12,365 nt of DNA from an uncultured Bacilli bacterium (GTDB lineage: Bacteria > Bacillota_I > Bacilli_A > RF39 > UBA660): assembly GCA_910589335.1 (NCBI GenBank), contig CAJUTW010000044.1, positions 1 to 12,365 on the forward strand. The letters run 5' to 3'. Both the position numbers and the translations under genes were made by a program. Positions 5,746 to 12,365 of this stretch are shown here, piece after piece. The notes under the pieces were generated by a model that was not told where the DNA came from, made no database searches, and worked only from the letters and a program-made list of their open reading frames with translations. Numbering within the stretch: position 1 is the stretch's first letter; the number at the start of each line of letters is the position of its first letter.

Positions 5746-7431
5746 TTACTTTTTGATATAACTTTTGCCTGTACTTGTTTCTTTAGAACTAACATTAAAT
5801 AATTCTCCTACTTTTAGAGTTTCTTCTAAAATTTCCTTCTTTACTGGAAGATATTTATTGTTACGATTATAAGCAAATTGTTCAAATAAATCAATTTCAT
5901 CACTATGACAAAAGTTTAATATAGGTGGAACTATACCTCTTACTACTAACATCGCATTAAATAGACATTTACTAGTTCGTTTATTCCCATCTATAAAAAT
6001 TTGAGACATAACTACATTTCCAACAATTTCTGTACAACCTTCCACATATTCTAAATCAGAAGTACTATTTCTAAAGTAATACTCATATTCTTGTTGAAAG
6101 TCATTATATCTTCTTTCTATATCTTCATAAGGAATTGAATAAATTTTATTTCCATTTGAAAGACAAACAATATTTACATTAGTATAATAGACAGTTCCTC
6201 TCCAACAATTTAGAACTTTTTGTAAATTTATTGCTTCATTAAATATATTAATACAACTTTCTTCTTGATAAGCTGATAAAGAATAAAGTACACCTTTTGC
6301 TAAATCACAAAGAGTTTTTTTCATTTTGCTTGGAAAATATCCAAAAAAGTTTTTGATTTCATACTCAGAATAAATACTTGGGTTATCTAAAAGATTTTTA
6401 ATTTTCTTTTTACTTAAACCAGAATAACTTTTTTTATAAATACTATCAATATCAAATTGACTATTAATCATTTTTCTTAAATATTCATCAATTTTATCTT
6501 CATCTCGATTTAAATAAATTTTAATTAAATTACTACTATCTAATACTTCCAAAAGGATTTTTGCTCTTTCTTTAATTGCTTCTAAATCATGATAACAATT
6601 TCCTTTATTTTCATACTCTGGATATATTATATTTCTATTGTGTTCAAAGCATCTTACTATTTGTTCAACATTATGAGGAAATTTAGAACTATCATAGATA
6701 TTCAATTTATTAAATTCTCTTACAACATTACGAGCTTCACGCCAATCATAGTCTTCAGTAACTAACTCATTGGCTAAATTCTTATATCTTATAAGTTCTT
6801 CTGATGTTGTTGGTGTTTGTTTATGTCCAGTATAATGACATTCATAATTTCCTCCAAATAAATCTTTCCATGTATTTACACGTTTAATATGATCCATTAA
6901 ACGGTAATATACACTAAAAACAATATAATTTGGTAAACTTATTTTATTTCTTTGACTAATATTCTTTCTAATCTCATTCCATTCTAGTAATGTTTCTGCT
7001 TCTATTGAAGAAGCAAACCAAAATTCTTTTTCTAATAATAACTTATCATACACTCCAGATATTAAATTAGCTAATAATTCTTCTATTTTTCTTTGATAGG
7101 TTTCTTCCTTTTCTTCTGGATGATCTAAAGATAAATAGCTCAATTTTTTATTTAAATCATGCTTTAGAGAATGAATTTTATATTCTTTTAATGAAGGTTC
7201 ACTTAAAGTAGTTAATCCCTGTCTTTCAAAATCATATTTTAGAAATTTATGTAAATCTATCTTGGAAACAAGCACTTCTAATAAATGATCATAGTAACCT
7301 GATTTTATTCTTTTTAGAACTTCTTCTGCTTCGACTACAGTACAGTCAAAATATTTCATGTTACTATCTCCACCATTTATTTCATTTTCTAAATTTCTAA
7401 TTAATTCTTTTTTTATATTTGTTTTACTCAT
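5746..7431 (-). CDS. Fic/Doc-domain protein with Gln in place of the catalytic His
   Basis: The 561-aa protein has a large, unrecognised, mainly helical N-terminal part (about 1-400) and a C-terminal Fic domain. The Fic core is QIFIDGNKRTSK (477-488), preceded by a flap-like IPYEDIERRYNDF (433-445). Active Fic AMPylases carry HxFx(D/E)GNGRxxR and Doc-type kinases HxFx(D/A)xNKR. Here the phosphate-binding DGN and Doc-like NKR are kept, but the general-base His is Gln477 (codon CAA). The protein is therefore possibly inactive in AMP transfer or catalytically altered. No antitoxin gene lies beside it. ATG 7431 has AGGGGGAT upstream and a strong promoter; ATG 7359 (codon 25) also has a good GGTGGAG site, so the true start is uncertain. 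It is a monocistronic unit ending in a hairpin. Confidence 0.82.
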   Translation of the reverse strand: MSKTNIKKELIRNLENEINGGDSNMKYFDCTVVEAEEVLKRIKSGYYDHLLEVLVSKIDLHKFLKYDFERQGLTTLSEPSLKEYKIHSLKHDLNKKLSYLSLDHPEEKEETYQRKIEELLANLISGVYDKLLLEKEFWFASSIEAETLLEWNEIRKNISQRNKISLPNYIVFSVYYRLMDHIKRVNTWKDLFGGNYECHYTGHKQTPTTSEELIRYKNLANELVTEDYDWREARNVVREFNKLNIYDSSKFPHNVEQIVRCFEHNRNIIYPEYENKGNCYHDLEAIKERAKILLEVLDSSNLIKIYLNRDEDKIDEYLRKMINSQFDIDSIYKKSYSGLSKKKIKNLLDNPSIYSEYEIKNFFGYFPSKMKKTLCDLAKGVLYSLSAYQEESCINIFNEAINLQKVLNCWRGTVYYTNVNIVCLSNGNKIYSIPYEDIERRYNDFQQEYEYYFRNSTSDLEYVEGCTEIVGNVVMSQIFIDGNKRTSKCLFNAMLVVRGIVPPILNFCHSDEIDLFEQFAYNRNNKYLPVKKEILEETLKVGELFNVSSKETSTGKSYIKK

Positions 7432-7455
7432 ATAATCCCCCTAAATATTTCGCAT

Positions 7456-7484
7456 ATTATATCATATATAGTAAAAAAATACAA
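7456..7484 (-). promoter_or_regulatory. Promoter of the Fic-domain gene
   Basis: On the minus strand TTGTAT (7484-7479), a 17-bp spacer and TATAAT (7461-7456), with TGA directly before the -10, give one of the best sigma-A promoters in the window. The leader is short and contains the AGGGGGAT ribosome-binding site. No clear terminator for the preceding minus-strand operon is visible in 7485-7564, so some read-through is possible. Confidence 0.75.
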
Positions 7485-7564
7485 CAGGTTTTCTTTTATA
7501 AAATTATAAATAATTTAATAAAATCCTTTCATCTATAATCTAAAAATCATAAAGTTTTCTAATA

Positions 7565-9184
7565 TTATTTAACTGCTTTAACTTTATAAATAAATGTCGT
7601 TTTAGTACTATTATTAGCAGAAAATCCTTGATAATTTTTAGACAACTTAATAAGTTTTTTAATTGTATTAGAATAATTATTTAATTTTTTAGAACTATTA
7701 GATAATTTATTTATTCCATTAGTATTTAATGTAGAAATTCCTAAAGATAAATTATCAGCCCCAGAAGAAAAATCTGATGTAGCCTGAGTAAGTATTTTAG
7801 ATCCATTATATAATTTATCAACACCCATACTAACTTGCTCTAAACCATTATTTATCTCTTTAGAACCAGCCTCTAATTTTATTAAAGCTTTATTAAATTC
7901 AAAAATCATATTATTAACATTTTCATAAATCTCTTCTAAAGATTTTTTTAAAATATTTAAAGTACTATTATTAGTATTTAAAAGATTAATAAGATTTAGA
8001 TTAGATTCATATGTTTTCTTACAAGTTAATAAATCTTTTATCATATCTTGATTTAAACCAATACTAGTAAAATAATTAATAAAATCATTGTCATTATTAA
8101 AATTATTTAAATTATAATTATCATAATTAGCTTTTAAACTATTATTTGTTTTTTCTAAAACTTTAATCGTATTACTATTAGCATTAATAAGATTATCTAT
8201 ATTTGCAAGAGAACCATTAATATTTTTATTTTCTAACATTAATTTAATATTTTCTAAAGAATTAATTGTTTCCTGTAAACCTTCATTTAAATTATTAGAA
8301 CCTACTTTCAACTTCTTTATAGCTTGTAATAAACTGTTTAAATTATTAGTTATTTCACTAGAGCCATTATTTAGTTTTAAAGATGCATCATTTAAAGATT
8401 TTGCTCCATCTTCTATTTTATTCATATTTTCTTGTATTAAAGAAATAGATGAATCTAAATTATTTATTTTATTAAGGTTTTCAATATCAATTTTTTCAAG
8501 TATCTTAGGAGTTGCAACAAAATAAAGATTATTTAAAGCAAAAGATTTTGTTTTATAAGTAATAATAACTTCATTTAAACTTTCTAACTCTTTTAATTTT
8601 AAATCATCATATAAACCAGGAGCTGCTACCGCTAAAGCTATACTTCTAGTACCAGTCTCTTCAATTTCTCCATTAGTTATAGAAATATTACTATTCTTAA
8701 CACTATCTAAAATTAAACCAGTTGAAACTACAAATGGAGTATGTAATGAATAAGCTTCATTAAAACAATTATTTTCAAAACTAATTTTTATTTTAACTTC
8801 TCCATCCCTACCAATCATTTTTTTAGGAGACATTTTTATATCATTTAAATAATAATTTATATCAATTGTAATAGGTAATTCTTCTTTAGTCTTACCTTGA
8901 TAAAAAATATCTTCTCCTAAAGAATTCCAAATTATTTTATCACCATTTTTTTTATATTTTTCTCCCCCATTTAAATTAGTTATTTTAGATAAAAAAGCAT
9001 AATCTTCTATATTTCCTTTATCTAATTTAGATAAATGAGAATTTACTAAAGTATTTTCAACACTCCCATTATAATTTAAATTAGAAAATACTGTTTCATT
9101 TTTATTATAAGCATAAATACTTATCGGTTGCATTAAAAATGTAGTAAGAACTAACCCACTTATTATTTTTTTATTAATTTTCAT
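7565..9184 (-). CDS. Secreted coiled-coil protein of YhgE/Pip type, partner of the MMPL exporter
   Basis: The 539-aa product has a clear signal peptide (MKINKKIISGLVLTTFLMQPISIYA, probable cleavage after 25). A folded N-terminal region follows (26-230; ETVFSNLNYNGSVENTLV, GEDIFYQGKTKEELPITIDINY). A long stretch (about 240-515) is rich in degenerate repeats of the form L..G...L..G (KIEDGAKSLNDASLKLNNGSSEI, LEAGSKEINNGLEQVSMGVDKLYNG), as seen in the extracellular coiled coils of YhgE/Pip and EsaA-like proteins. It ends TTFIYKVKAVK without a C-terminal membrane helix, so it is probably released or held at the surface by its partner. The start codon overlaps the exporter gene by 11 bases, suggesting coupled translation. 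The likely role is an extracellular accessory of the exporter; this is inferred from context. Confidence 0.8.
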   Translation of the reverse strand: MKINKKIISGLVLTTFLMQPISIYAYNKNETVFSNLNYNGSVENTLVNSHLSKLDKGNIEDYAFLSKITNLNGGEKYKKNGDKIIWNSLGEDIFYQGKTKEELPITIDINYYLNDIKMSPKKMIGRDGEVKIKISFENNCFNEAYSLHTPFVVSTGLILDSVKNSNISITNGEIEETGTRSIALAVAAPGLYDDLKLKELESLNEVIITYKTKSFALNNLYFVATPKILEKIDIENLNKINNLDSSISLIQENMNKIEDGAKSLNDASLKLNNGSSEITNNLNSLLQAIKKLKVGSNNLNEGLQETINSLENIKLMLENKNINGSLANIDNLINANSNTIKVLEKTNNSLKANYDNYNLNNFNNDNDFINYFTSIGLNQDMIKDLLTCKKTYESNLNLINLLNTNNSTLNILKKSLEEIYENVNNMIFEFNKALIKLEAGSKEINNGLEQVSMGVDKLYNGSKILTQATSDFSSGADNLSLGISTLNTNGINKLSNSSKKLNNYSNTIKKLIKLSKNYQGFSANNSTKTTFIYKVKAVK

Positions 9185-11237
9185 AATTCTTTCTTCCTTC
9201 CTTTTTAATTATAAATTTATCAAATGCCATTAACATTGCTGGTAAAATTAAAATTACTACTAGCATACTAATTATAGAACCACGAGATAATAACTCACAA
9301 ATTGAACCAATCATATCAATTTTAGTGTATAAAAACACTCCAACTGTTGCTGCAAAAAAACATAAAGCCGATGTAATTACTGATGGAACTGTTGAATATA
9401 GTGTTTTTCTCATAGCTTCTTTTTTATCTTCTATTTTTCTTCTTTCTTCTAAATATTTAGTAGACATTAATATCGCATAATCAATTGTTGCTCCTAACTG
9501 AATTGTTCCAACTATAATTGATGCTATAAAAGGTAAAGTTGTATTTGTATAGTAAGCTACTGACATATTAACAAAAATTGCAAATTCTATTACTAAAACT
9601 AATATAGTAGGTAAACTAATTGATTTTAAAACAAAAATCATAATTATAAATATTACAAAAATCGAAGTATAATTAACTGCTTTAAAATCATGATCCGCAA
9701 TCGTAACTAAATCATTCATTAAAGCTCCCTCTCCTGCAACTATTCCATTTTTATCATATTTTTTAACAACTTTATTTATATTTTTAATTTGTTTATTTAA
9801 ATTAATACTAGCAACTTCATAAGTAGAATTAATAAGTACTAATTGATATTTAGAATTATCTATTAAATTAGTTAATTCATCAGGTAAGAGATTTTTAGTA
9901 ACATCATCCATCAAAATATTAGGAGCAAGAACTAAGTCTATTCCTTTTATATTTTTTAAGGCATTAGTTAATTTGTCTACTTCCAAATTATTAATATTTT
10001 TATCAAGAATTACTATTTGAGGTGAAATAATATTATATTTTTTTGCTAAGTCACTATTAGCTATTCTAAAAGGTAACGTATCAGGTAACGTCTCATCTAA
10101 TTTATAATAAATCTCATAATTTTTATTACCAATCCATGCAGGAATTAATAAAATAACAAAGATAATTAAAATTAAAACATTATATTTAATTGATAATTTC
10201 TGCAATAACTTAAATTTTGGAAAAAAGTTTTTATGTTTAGTTTTACAAATTAATTTATCAAAAACTATTAATAATGCTGGAAACAAAGTTAATACACAAA
10301 TTAACCCAAAAAAAACTCCTTTAGCCATAACAATACCACTATCTATTCCTAAAGTTAAATCCATTGTACAAAGTGCTAAAAATCCTGCAAACGTTGTTAA
10401 AGATGAACCTATAACTGATGTAAATGTTTCTCTAATAGCAACTTCCATAGCTTTTATATTATTTTCACAAATAGCTTTATTAGCTTCATATTTATGATAT
10501 AAAAATATCGAAAAATCAGTAGTTACTCCAAGTTGTAAAATAGCTGTTATAGCTTTAGTAATATAACTAATTTGTCCTAAAAATATATTAGTACCCATAT
10601 TATATAAAATACTAACTCCAATATTACTAAGTAATAAAATAGGCACTAAATACGAATCAGTCGCAAAAGTTAAAATAATTAAACATAGTATTACCGCAAT
10701 CCCAATATAAGCAATCATTTCACTATTAGATAAATTCCTAGTATCAATAAGCATTGCAGTCATACTACTTACCCTATTCGCATCAGTTACAATACTTCTT
10801 AACTCTTCAACTGCCCCTATAGTAGCATCTTCTGATATAGAATCCTTAAAAGTAACCATAATAACCGTTTCATCCCCATGATAAACCTTATCAAGAATAT
10901 CATCAGGTAACATAGACTTAGGAATAGTAGTATCCAAAACATCAAGAATACTAAAAACTTGATTAACAGAAGATATTTTTTTAATCTCCTTTTCAAGATT
11001 CAAAATAGCTCTATTATTCTTAGTTTCAGTCATAATAAATGCGTAAGAACCAATCCCAAACTCATCTGTTAGAATTTCTTCTCCTTTTAAAGTTTCAATC
11101 TCTTCTGGTAAATAAACTAAAATATCATAATTAATTTTAGTTTTCATAAATCCAATTGTTGCTGGAAATAGTAAAACAAAACATATAATTAAAATTAATA
11201 AACTATTATTCGCAACAAACTTAGAAAATTTTTTCAT
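9174..11237 (-). CDS. MMPL/RND-superfamily membrane exporter, 12 TM
   Basis: The 687-aa protein shows the two-fold MMPL layout. TM1 (about 13-31) is followed by an extracellular domain (33-170) and TM2-6 (about 174-327). The second half repeats this with TM7 (about 353-370), an extracellular domain (372-520) and TM8-12 (about 524-676). The proton-relay segments are GVTTDFSIF (237-245) in TM4 and GATIDYAIL (582-590) in TM10. The first has DF where MMPL proteins usually have DY; the second is canonical. Family members use the proton gradient to export lipids, fatty acids or lipophilic drugs. It has a perfect AAGGAGG ribosome-binding site, is first in the operon with the secreted coiled-coil protein and is divergent from a TetR gene, as in the FarE/FarR fatty-acid efflux pair of Staphylococcus aureus. 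The substrate is unknown. Confidence 0.93.
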   Translation of the reverse strand: MKKFSKFVANNSLLILIICFVLLFPATIGFMKTKINYDILVYLPEEIETLKGEEILTDEFGIGSYAFIMTETKNNRAILNLEKEIKKISSVNQVFSILDVLDTTIPKSMLPDDILDKVYHGDETVIMVTFKDSISEDATIGAVEELRSIVTDANRVSSMTAMLIDTRNLSNSEMIAYIGIAVILCLIILTFATDSYLVPILLLSNIGVSILYNMGTNIFLGQISYITKAITAILQLGVTTDFSIFLYHKYEANKAICENNIKAMEVAIRETFTSVIGSSLTTFAGFLALCTMDLTLGIDSGIVMAKGVFFGLICVLTLFPALLIVFDKLICKTKHKNFFPKFKLLQKLSIKYNVLILIIFVILLIPAWIGNKNYEIYYKLDETLPDTLPFRIANSDLAKKYNIISPQIVILDKNINNLEVDKLTNALKNIKGIDLVLAPNILMDDVTKNLLPDELTNLIDNSKYQLVLINSTYEVASINLNKQIKNINKVVKKYDKNGIVAGEGALMNDLVTIADHDFKAVNYTSIFVIFIIMIFVLKSISLPTILVLVIEFAIFVNMSVAYYTNTTLPFIASIIVGTIQLGATIDYAILMSTKYLEERRKIEDKKEAMRKTLYSTVPSVITSALCFFAATVGVFLYTKIDMIGSICELLSRGSIISMLVVILILPAMLMAFDKFIIKKEGRKNYEN

Positions 11238-11243
11238 CTAACT

Positions 11244-11250
11244 CCTCCTT
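11244..11250 (-). promoter_or_regulatory. Strong ribosome-binding site of the MMPL exporter
   Basis: A perfect AAGGAGG on the minus strand lies six bases before ATG 11237, the strongest Shine-Dalgarno sequence in the window. Confidence 0.8.
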
Positions 11251-11265
11251 GCACAAACTATTTTA

Positions 11266-11294
11266 TTCATAAAGAAAATAAAAATCATTTACAA
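11266..11294 (-). promoter_or_regulatory. Possible promoter of the exporter operon
   Basis: On the minus strand TTGTAA (11294-11289) is separated by 17 bp from TATGAA (11271-11266), each matching four of six consensus bases. The -35 overlaps a TACAAAA half-site that also occurs near the TetR promoter. It is weak, and other AT-rich hexamers nearby could serve instead. Confidence 0.35.
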
Positions 11295-11376
11295 AATCTT
11301 AAGAATGTATTTTATCCAACAATATTATCTATTTTGTATGATAATTAAAATACATTTGTAGGTTATCTTTACAAAA
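11290..11376. promoter_or_regulatory. Candidate TetR operator region: repeated TTTGTA half-sites and an 11-bp inverted repeat
   Basis: The divergent intergenic region carries TACAAAA at 11290-11296 and 11370-11376, TTTTGTA at 11332-11338 and TTTGTA at 11355-11360. The last two sites of this series, TTTGTA and TACAAA (11370-11375), face each other across 9 bp and the latter overlaps the TetR -35. In addition, AATGTATTTTA (11304-11314) and TAAAATACATT (11346-11356) are a perfect 11-bp inverted repeat with a 31-bp centre. These are natural candidates for autoregulator binding. Which one is used is not known. Confidence 0.5.
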
Positions 11377-11395
11377 GTAGTTTTTTAATTATAAT
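11368..11395 (+). promoter_or_regulatory. Promoter of the TetR-family regulator
   Basis: TTTACA (11368-11373) lies 16 bp before a perfect TATAAT (11390-11395). The expected transcript start is at about 11402, next to the AAAGAGGTG ribosome-binding site (11401-11409), so the leader would be very short. Confidence 0.65.
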
Positions 11396-11413
11396 GGTAT
11401 AAAGAGGTGTTTT

Positions 11414-11980
11414 ATGAAAAAGAAACAAGATTTAAGAATAGTAAAAACTAAAAAGAATCTTTATGAAGGATTATTAAAACTAATGAAAAATACTAGTTTC
11501 GAAGATATTAAAGTATCAGATATATGTAATATTTCTTTAGTTAATCGTTCCACTTTTTATGATCATTTTAGTGATAAATATGAATTACTTATATCATTAA
11601 TTAATAATTTAGAAGAAGAACTATCTATTAATCTTTCTAAAAACAAAGAAACTACATCTGCAAAAGATTATTACTTATCAATTATAACTATCTTATTTAA
11701 TCACATAAGTGATAACTTAGATATATATACATCAATTATAAAAACAAATAATAATGGTATTGCAGCAGATATGCTTCGTGAAGCAATATTAAAAGACGTC
11801 AAAAAAACATTAGATAGTACTAATCTAAAAAAAACAAACATCCCAACAGATATAATATCTATTTTTTATGTAAGTGCCGTTATAAACGTTTGTATAGAAT
11901 ATATTAAAGAACCAAATAAATATACAATGAAAGATATTCTAATATACTTAGATAAACTACTACCAAATGATATTTACTAA
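11414..11980 (+). CDS. TetR/AcrR-family transcriptional regulator of the exporter operon
   Basis: The 188-aa protein has the TetR N-terminal HTH: KTKKNLYEGLLKLMKNTSFEDIKVSDICNISLVNRSTFYDHFSDKYELL (12-60) includes the characteristic recognition helix NRSTFYDHF followed by DKYEL. The C-terminal ligand-binding part (about 70-188) is all-helical and too divergent to name a ligand. It is the only plus-strand gene here and is transcribed divergently from the MMPL operon across 176 bp containing inverted repeats. By analogy with TetR-MMPL pairs such as FarR/FarE it probably represses the exporter, and perhaps itself, until an exported compound binds. Start ATG 11414 has AAAGAGGTG upstream. Its transcript ends at the hairpin at 11987-12012. 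Confidence 0.92.
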   Translation: MKKKQDLRIVKTKKNLYEGLLKLMKNTSFEDIKVSDICNISLVNRSTFYDHFSDKYELLISLINNLEEELSINLSKNKETTSAKDYYLSIITILFNHISDNLDIYTSIIKTNNNGIAADMLREAILKDVKKTLDSTNLKKTNIPTDIISIFYVSAVINVCIEYIKEPNKYTMKDILIYLDKLLPNDIY

Positions 11981-11986
11981 GACAAA

Positions 11987-12012
11987 AAAACTACACAAAT
12001 CTGTGTAGTTTT
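11987..12012. terminator. Bidirectional terminator between the TetR gene and the right-hand surface protein
   Basis: AAAACTACACA (11987-11997) and TGTGTAGTTTT (12002-12012) form a perfect 11-bp stem with a 4-nt loop. It is flanked by A-rich sequence on the left and T-rich sequence on the right, so it can act in both directions. It serves the plus-strand TetR gene, which ends at 11980, and the minus-strand surface gene, which ends at 12028. Confidence 0.88.
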
Positions 12013-12027
12013 AATAAATATAAATTT

Positions 12028-12365
12028 CTAACTATCCATATCGATTACATATGGAGTATCACTACTTCCGTCACCACTCATATACTCAATGCCCGTGCGA
12101 AGTGAAACTGCTGGACGAACATCAATAATACTACTCACACTATTATAAATATTAAAGTTCCAATTACCAGACGAAAGCACATTATAACCAGCAGCACCAC
12201 TTTTAGAAAAAATAAGAGGAGAAAGGCTCCAATAACTATTCCCAGAGGCAAGTGGTGACTTACCATTATAAGCTAAGCTTTGTTCTTGTCTCATTATTAA
12301 TCCTACTGGGTATCTTAATGCTCCATTTCCATTCTCTTTATTTACGCTAAATCTATCATTCCTAT
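12028..12365 (-). CDS. C-terminal fragment of a large surface protein, 5' end beyond the window
   Basis: The open frame continues to the right edge without a stop, so the Met at 12294 is internal. About 112 residues are visible, ending at TAG 12028. The sequence RFSVNKENGNGALRYPVGLI ... GNSYWSLSPLIFSKSGAAGYNVL ... VRPAVSLRTGIEYMSGDGSSDTPYVID resembles a C-terminal module I recognise from large predicted secreted proteins of gut Bacillota (YPVGLI, YW.LSP, VRP.VSL, GDG...PYVI). No LPXTG motif or C-terminal membrane helix is present. This suggests non-covalent surface binding, secretion, or an N-terminal lipid or TM anchor outside the window. It is AT-poorer than its neighbours, as such repeat-module genes often are. 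Its function cannot be stated. Confidence 0.75.
   Translation of the reverse strand, partial: RNDRFSVNKENGNGALRYPVGLIMRQEQSLAYNGKSPLASGNSYWSLSPLIFSKSGAAGYNVLSSGNWNFNIYNSVSSIIDVRPAVSLRTGIEYMSGDGSSDTPYVIDMDS

Noticed and set aside
5746..7431. Fic protein as the toxin of a toxin-antitoxin pair
   Set aside because: There is no small antitoxin gene on either side; it has its own promoter and terminator and lacks the catalytic His.
7547..7554. Single TCATAAAG arm, also found at 11267-11274, as further recombinase sites
   Set aside because: The matching CTTTATGA arm at 7-bp spacing is absent in both places, so these are likely chance matches in AT-rich DNA.
12028..12294. Treating the right-end frame as a complete 88-aa gene starting at Met 12294
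   Set aside because: The frame stays open to the window edge with family-like sequence (RFSVNKENGNGALRYPVGLI) before that Met, and no ribosome-binding site precedes it.
1..12365. CRISPR array, tRNA or rRNA genes
   Set aside because: No regularly spaced repeats and no cloverleaf or conserved rRNA sequence were seen on either strand.

Overview
The window is strongly AT-rich and gene-dense. Its genes have Gram-positive ribosome-binding sites (AGGAGG type), extended -10 promoters and short poly-T hairpin terminators. All long genes read through with TGA unused as tryptophan, so the standard bacterial code applies rather than the Mycoplasma code. Together with large secreted proteins at both ends, a SpoIIID-like regulator and the lepA-hemW pair, this suggests a low-GC host-associated member of the Bacillota (class Bacilli, perhaps an RF39- or Erysipelotrichia-like gut lineage). 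The lineage is an inference.

Left end (1-600): the 5' part of a secreted surface-protein gene reads leftward off the window. Upstream lies a gene-free stretch bounded by a perfect 23-bp inverted repeat (244-266 and 502-524). Each copy is itself an arm-spacer-arm palindrome with an asymmetric 7-bp centre, the layout of a tyrosine-recombinase core site. The enclosed 235 bp holds promoter-like sequences and four TGACTA repeats. A strong hairpin terminator lies just outside it. I read this as a candidate invertible promoter (phase-variation switch) for the surface protein. It is the most notable feature of the window.

Centre-left (600-5582, all minus strand): lepA, a multi-HTH regulator with an internal SpoIIID-like duplication, hemW and an HD-domain phosphohydrolase form a tight operon that ends in a terminator at the HD stop codon. 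A thymidylate-kinase-like gene follows with its own promoter and a GTG start. Upstream of lepA is a single-gene unit for a 561-aa Fic-domain protein whose catalytic histidine is replaced by glutamine.

Right part (7565-11980): a two-gene minus-strand operon encodes a 12-TM MMPL exporter and a secreted coiled-coil partner of the YhgE/Pip type. A TetR-family regulator is divergently transcribed, and the shared intergenic region carries inverted repeats that could be its operators. This looks like a self-regulated export cassette for a lipophilic or membrane-active compound. A bidirectional terminator separates the TetR gene from the 3' end of a second large surface protein that runs off the right edge.
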